Assembly (NCBI RefSeq): GCF_000004075.3
Contig: NC_026659.2
Coordinates: forward strand, 23,268,272 to 23,332,271
Direction: 5' to 3'
Origin: Cucumis sativus
Lineage: Eukaryota; Streptophyta; Magnoliopsida; Cucurbitales; Cucurbitaceae
Length of the DNA stretch: 64,000 nt
Shown: in pieces, positions 61,641 through 64,000 of the stretch
Numbering within the stretch: the stretch's first letter is position 1
Layout: every line of letters starts with the position of its first letter
Notes under the pieces: generated by a model
Database searches by the model: none
The model's input: the letters and a program-made list of their open reading frames with translations, nothing else
What the model was told of the DNA's origin: nothing
Program-made: the position numbers and the translations under genes

Positions 61641-63200
61641 TTTCCATTGGAAAAAGTGATGACCCAATTGTTTTTCTATTGTATGGACCCTTTTGGATTT
61701 GGATATATAGTTCTTTGGCGATGTTAATATTCGTTCCTTTCTCTCACTTCAAATCATATAATTAATTTTTGTTTCATTTTAACCTAACTTATATATGCTT
61801 TATGTTCTGTTTAGCTAATCGTTGCGACAATGAACATGTTGTTCAATTTGATTAAATTGAAATTTTAAGATGAAATTTATATGTTATTAGCACGGAAAAC
61901 TTGCACGTAGCCTTTGGGGTGCGCGGTTGGACGACTCCTATAGTCTAACTTCCTTGTTCAAGCTTACCCATATTGTTGTGATGTTGAGTCTTTGGTGAAC
62001 CTATGATTGTACGTGAAGTATTTAGTTCAACTAAGCACAGAGAAAAAATATTGTTGTTGGACTATCTAATGAGCTATTGATAATGTCTCTACTCTGACAC
62101 ACGCTTGAAGTCACGTGTAACTTCTCAACAGTGTCAAGGTGGTTTTCTCAAATTTGTAGAGTGCTAGTATCAAGCTCTCTTGAATGATTTACCTTTATTC
62201 ATTATCTTAACTTTTGGGTAAATCGATAATTTAAGATGTTATCAAAACAAGTGGTTTAGAAAAATTATGTGTTCAAACCTTGTAATGTCCCACAAGTATG
62301 GAGATAACTAAAACAACTTGCTTGATCTTGTAACATTTGAGTATCAAGAAATCTCGTATAATATTAAATTTTATATAAGTTACAATCATTGACTAAACTT
62401 ATTCCCCGCCTTTTATCAAACTCATATATTTTATTTACCGATAAGCCTTAAACAATCATAGGTAGAACGCTAAAGGTCTGTTTGATCGATTTAACTATAC
62501 AAGTGTTTTCTTTTTCAATGAGTATTACCAAACATTTATAACTAATTTTATTTTAAACAATATTTTTATTAAAAAAAGTTTAGACAAAAATAAGTTTTTA
62601 AAACCTTTTTTTTTTTGTTTGGTCAATCTAAGCATATAGATATGGCTAACTATAAAAAGCAACCCTAAATTTAAAAGTTTCAAATGAATGATAGTGAAAA
62701 ATGTTGTTAATTGGGTTTTTAATTTGGTAATTTAAGAAAGCAAAAGTGTAGAGGAAGTAAAGAATTAAACTTAGGCCACAAGTTTCCAAATAAGAAGGTA
62801 ATTGGAAATATGTGGGGGACATAGACTTTTGGTTCTATTAATTAATATAAATTTTGATGGTTTAGGTCTCTTTCCTAATACCAAAAAGTTGGAAATTGAA
62901 AAGAAAGAGGGCAAACTTAGAAAAGATTTGTTTAAAAAATAGTTTTATTTTCAAAAGTAATTGAAATTTGCTATCAGAATTTGATTCCAAAACTTTTAAA
63001 TGTTATATTTTACATCCAACCCATAATTTAGTTTCTATTTTATTCTTATTTTTTAGAATTTAAATGTTACATTTATATTTTTTTTACTTTTAAGCTTAGT
63101 ATCTATTTGATTGTTAGAGTATTATTAATTTTACACTTGACCAATCTAACACCCACTTTTAGTCATTAGTGTTAATTTTATGAAACGAAAATAACCACAC
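61641..63200. other. Intergenic region with a possible degraded LTR-PBS junction
   Basis: No gene was seen. Around 62190-62290 the words 'aacttttgggtaaatcgat', 'aatttaagatgttatcaaa' and 'gttcaaaccttgtaatgtcc' resemble a known plant arrangement in which an LTR end is followed by a tRNA-Met primer site (TGGTATCAGAGC) and 'gagttcgaaccttgtaatg'. The match is degraded and the other end was not found. Confidence 0.4.
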
Positions 63201-63204
63201 GGTC

Positions 63205-63310
63205 ACAATCTAAGAAGCACGGACACGGACACGGGACACGGATACGATAGGACACGGCGATACGCCAATTTCTAAAATAATAGGACACAGACACGTTGGG
63301 GATACGTTAT
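63205..63310. repeat. GACACGG-type short repeats next to the hAT fragment
   Basis: The motif 'cacgga' or 'gacacgg' occurs repeatedly (gcacggacacggacacggg, acacggatacg, gacacggcgatacg, gacacagacacg), an unusually GC-rich cluster in this region. It lies 250 bp downstream of the hAT transposase end, where subterminal repeats of the element would be expected. Confidence 0.6.
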
Positions 63311-63554
63311 TTTTTTAAAGTATTTTTTATATAATATATATAAATTTGATATAAAATACTAAATGTTTTTCATTTCCTCAAAAAAAAAAAAAAAAAAAAA
63401 ATAAATGTTCTTCGATCATCACTAAAAAAACATAAAATGTCAAATTAACATTTAACCATTGTAGGTTGTAATAGTACAAAACATATTAGGTATATTCAAT
63501 TGATTTTCCATACAAAAGAATAAAATATTAAAGACTAAGAAAAAAACTATCATC

Positions 63555-64000
63555 TCAAATCTCAATAACATCTTCATCCTTATCAACACCATCCTCCTTA
63601 GTAATTTTAGCCTCCAACTCTGGATTATCTAAAGATAAATTAGCTACATCAAACATGCCTACATCTTCAAATGAATCAAAAGCATCTCCTGCAATATCCC
63701 ATGCTTTGGTTTCTCCTTTTGAATATTCTGAAGTTTTTCTAGACAAAAGACGAAGGTTACTGTGGATAAATACCAAATCCTCTGCACGTTGAGACGTCAT
63801 TTTGTTCCTCTTGATGGAGTTAATAAAGGAATATGTGCTCCAATATCTTTCACAACATGAAGAGGATGATGGTTGTCCTAAAACTTTGAAGACAATCTTC
63901 TAAAGCATTGATGCATAAGTCCCATGAGTTGCCCACCAACTTATAGGATCTATTGTGTATCTCTCGCATATGGAATCATAATCATCAAAATCTCCAGTTT
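63555..64000 (-). pseudogene. hAT-family transposase C-terminal fragment with nonsense codon
   Basis: Reading from the window edge on the minus strand: SICERYTIDPISWWATHGTY, ASML, then an in-frame TAG (63902-63900), then KIVFKVLGQPSSSSCCERYW, STYSFINSIKRNKMTSQRAE and on to a TGA at 63555. The 'W..+HG..YP.L...A..VL.QP.SSSCCER.WS' pattern is the dimerisation region at the C-terminus of plant hAT transposases; the family has Gln where the TAG stands. The tail is acidic (DKDEDVIEI). The upstream catalytic part lies outside the window, so whether the whole element is otherwise intact cannot be judged. Confidence 0.78.

Overview
The window is nuclear DNA of a flowering plant. It is AT-rich, its genes have introns with GT-AG borders and lie far apart, and it carries plant-specific families (DRP1 dynamin, RDR1, ankyrin-PGG protein, GH17-X8 glucanase) together with Ty1/copia, CACTA, PIF/Harbinger and hAT sequences. 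The style of the proteins and repeats suggests a eudicot, probably a cucurbit such as Cucumis; this is an impression, not a proof.

Layout. 1-0.6 kb: an intronless calmodulin-like gene (-). 3.9-7.3 kb: a three-exon ankyrin-PGG membrane protein (+). 8.5-12.0 kb: a five-exon membrane RING-H2 E3 ligase (-). 14.0-17.4 kb: a three-exon beta-1,3-glucanase with an X8 domain (-). 18.9-23.2 kb: a 5'-truncated Ty1/copia element (-) with one nonsense codon in reverse transcriptase. 24.6-25.2 kb: a small unrecognised membrane protein (-). 25-34 kb: AT-rich repeat-laden DNA with a 0.97-kb fragment of the same copia family (31.08-32.05 kb) and an older decayed copia on the other strand. 34.5-42.6 kb: a 16-exon dynamin-related protein 1 gene (+). 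43-53.5 kb: gene-poor DNA with a transposon-like pseudogene, two nearly identical tRNA-Ser(AGA) genes and two opposed B3-domain copies, one broken. 53.6-55.0 kb: a non-autonomous CACTA-like element with a Tourist-type MITE nested inside. 55.35-59.2 kb: a four-exon RNA-dependent RNA polymerase 1 gene (-). 59.3-63.5 kb: its upstream region, holding a second diverged copy of the same upstream block. 63.55-64.0 kb: the broken 3' end of an hAT transposase, cut by the window edge.

The genes do not form a pathway. Several have known links to stress or defence (Ca2+ sensing, ankyrin-PGG, beta-glucanase, RDR1), but nothing in the sequence shows that they act together. Exon junctions of the five spliced genes were worked out by hand; in each case the phases add up to one uninterrupted reading frame. 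I found no clear new biological system. The most useful leads are the duplicated RDR1 upstream block, the nested DNA transposons with matching target duplications, the captured copia fragment, the possible 6-nt alternative acceptor in RDR1, and the fact that four decayed genes each carry a nonsense codon explicable by a C-to-T type transition.
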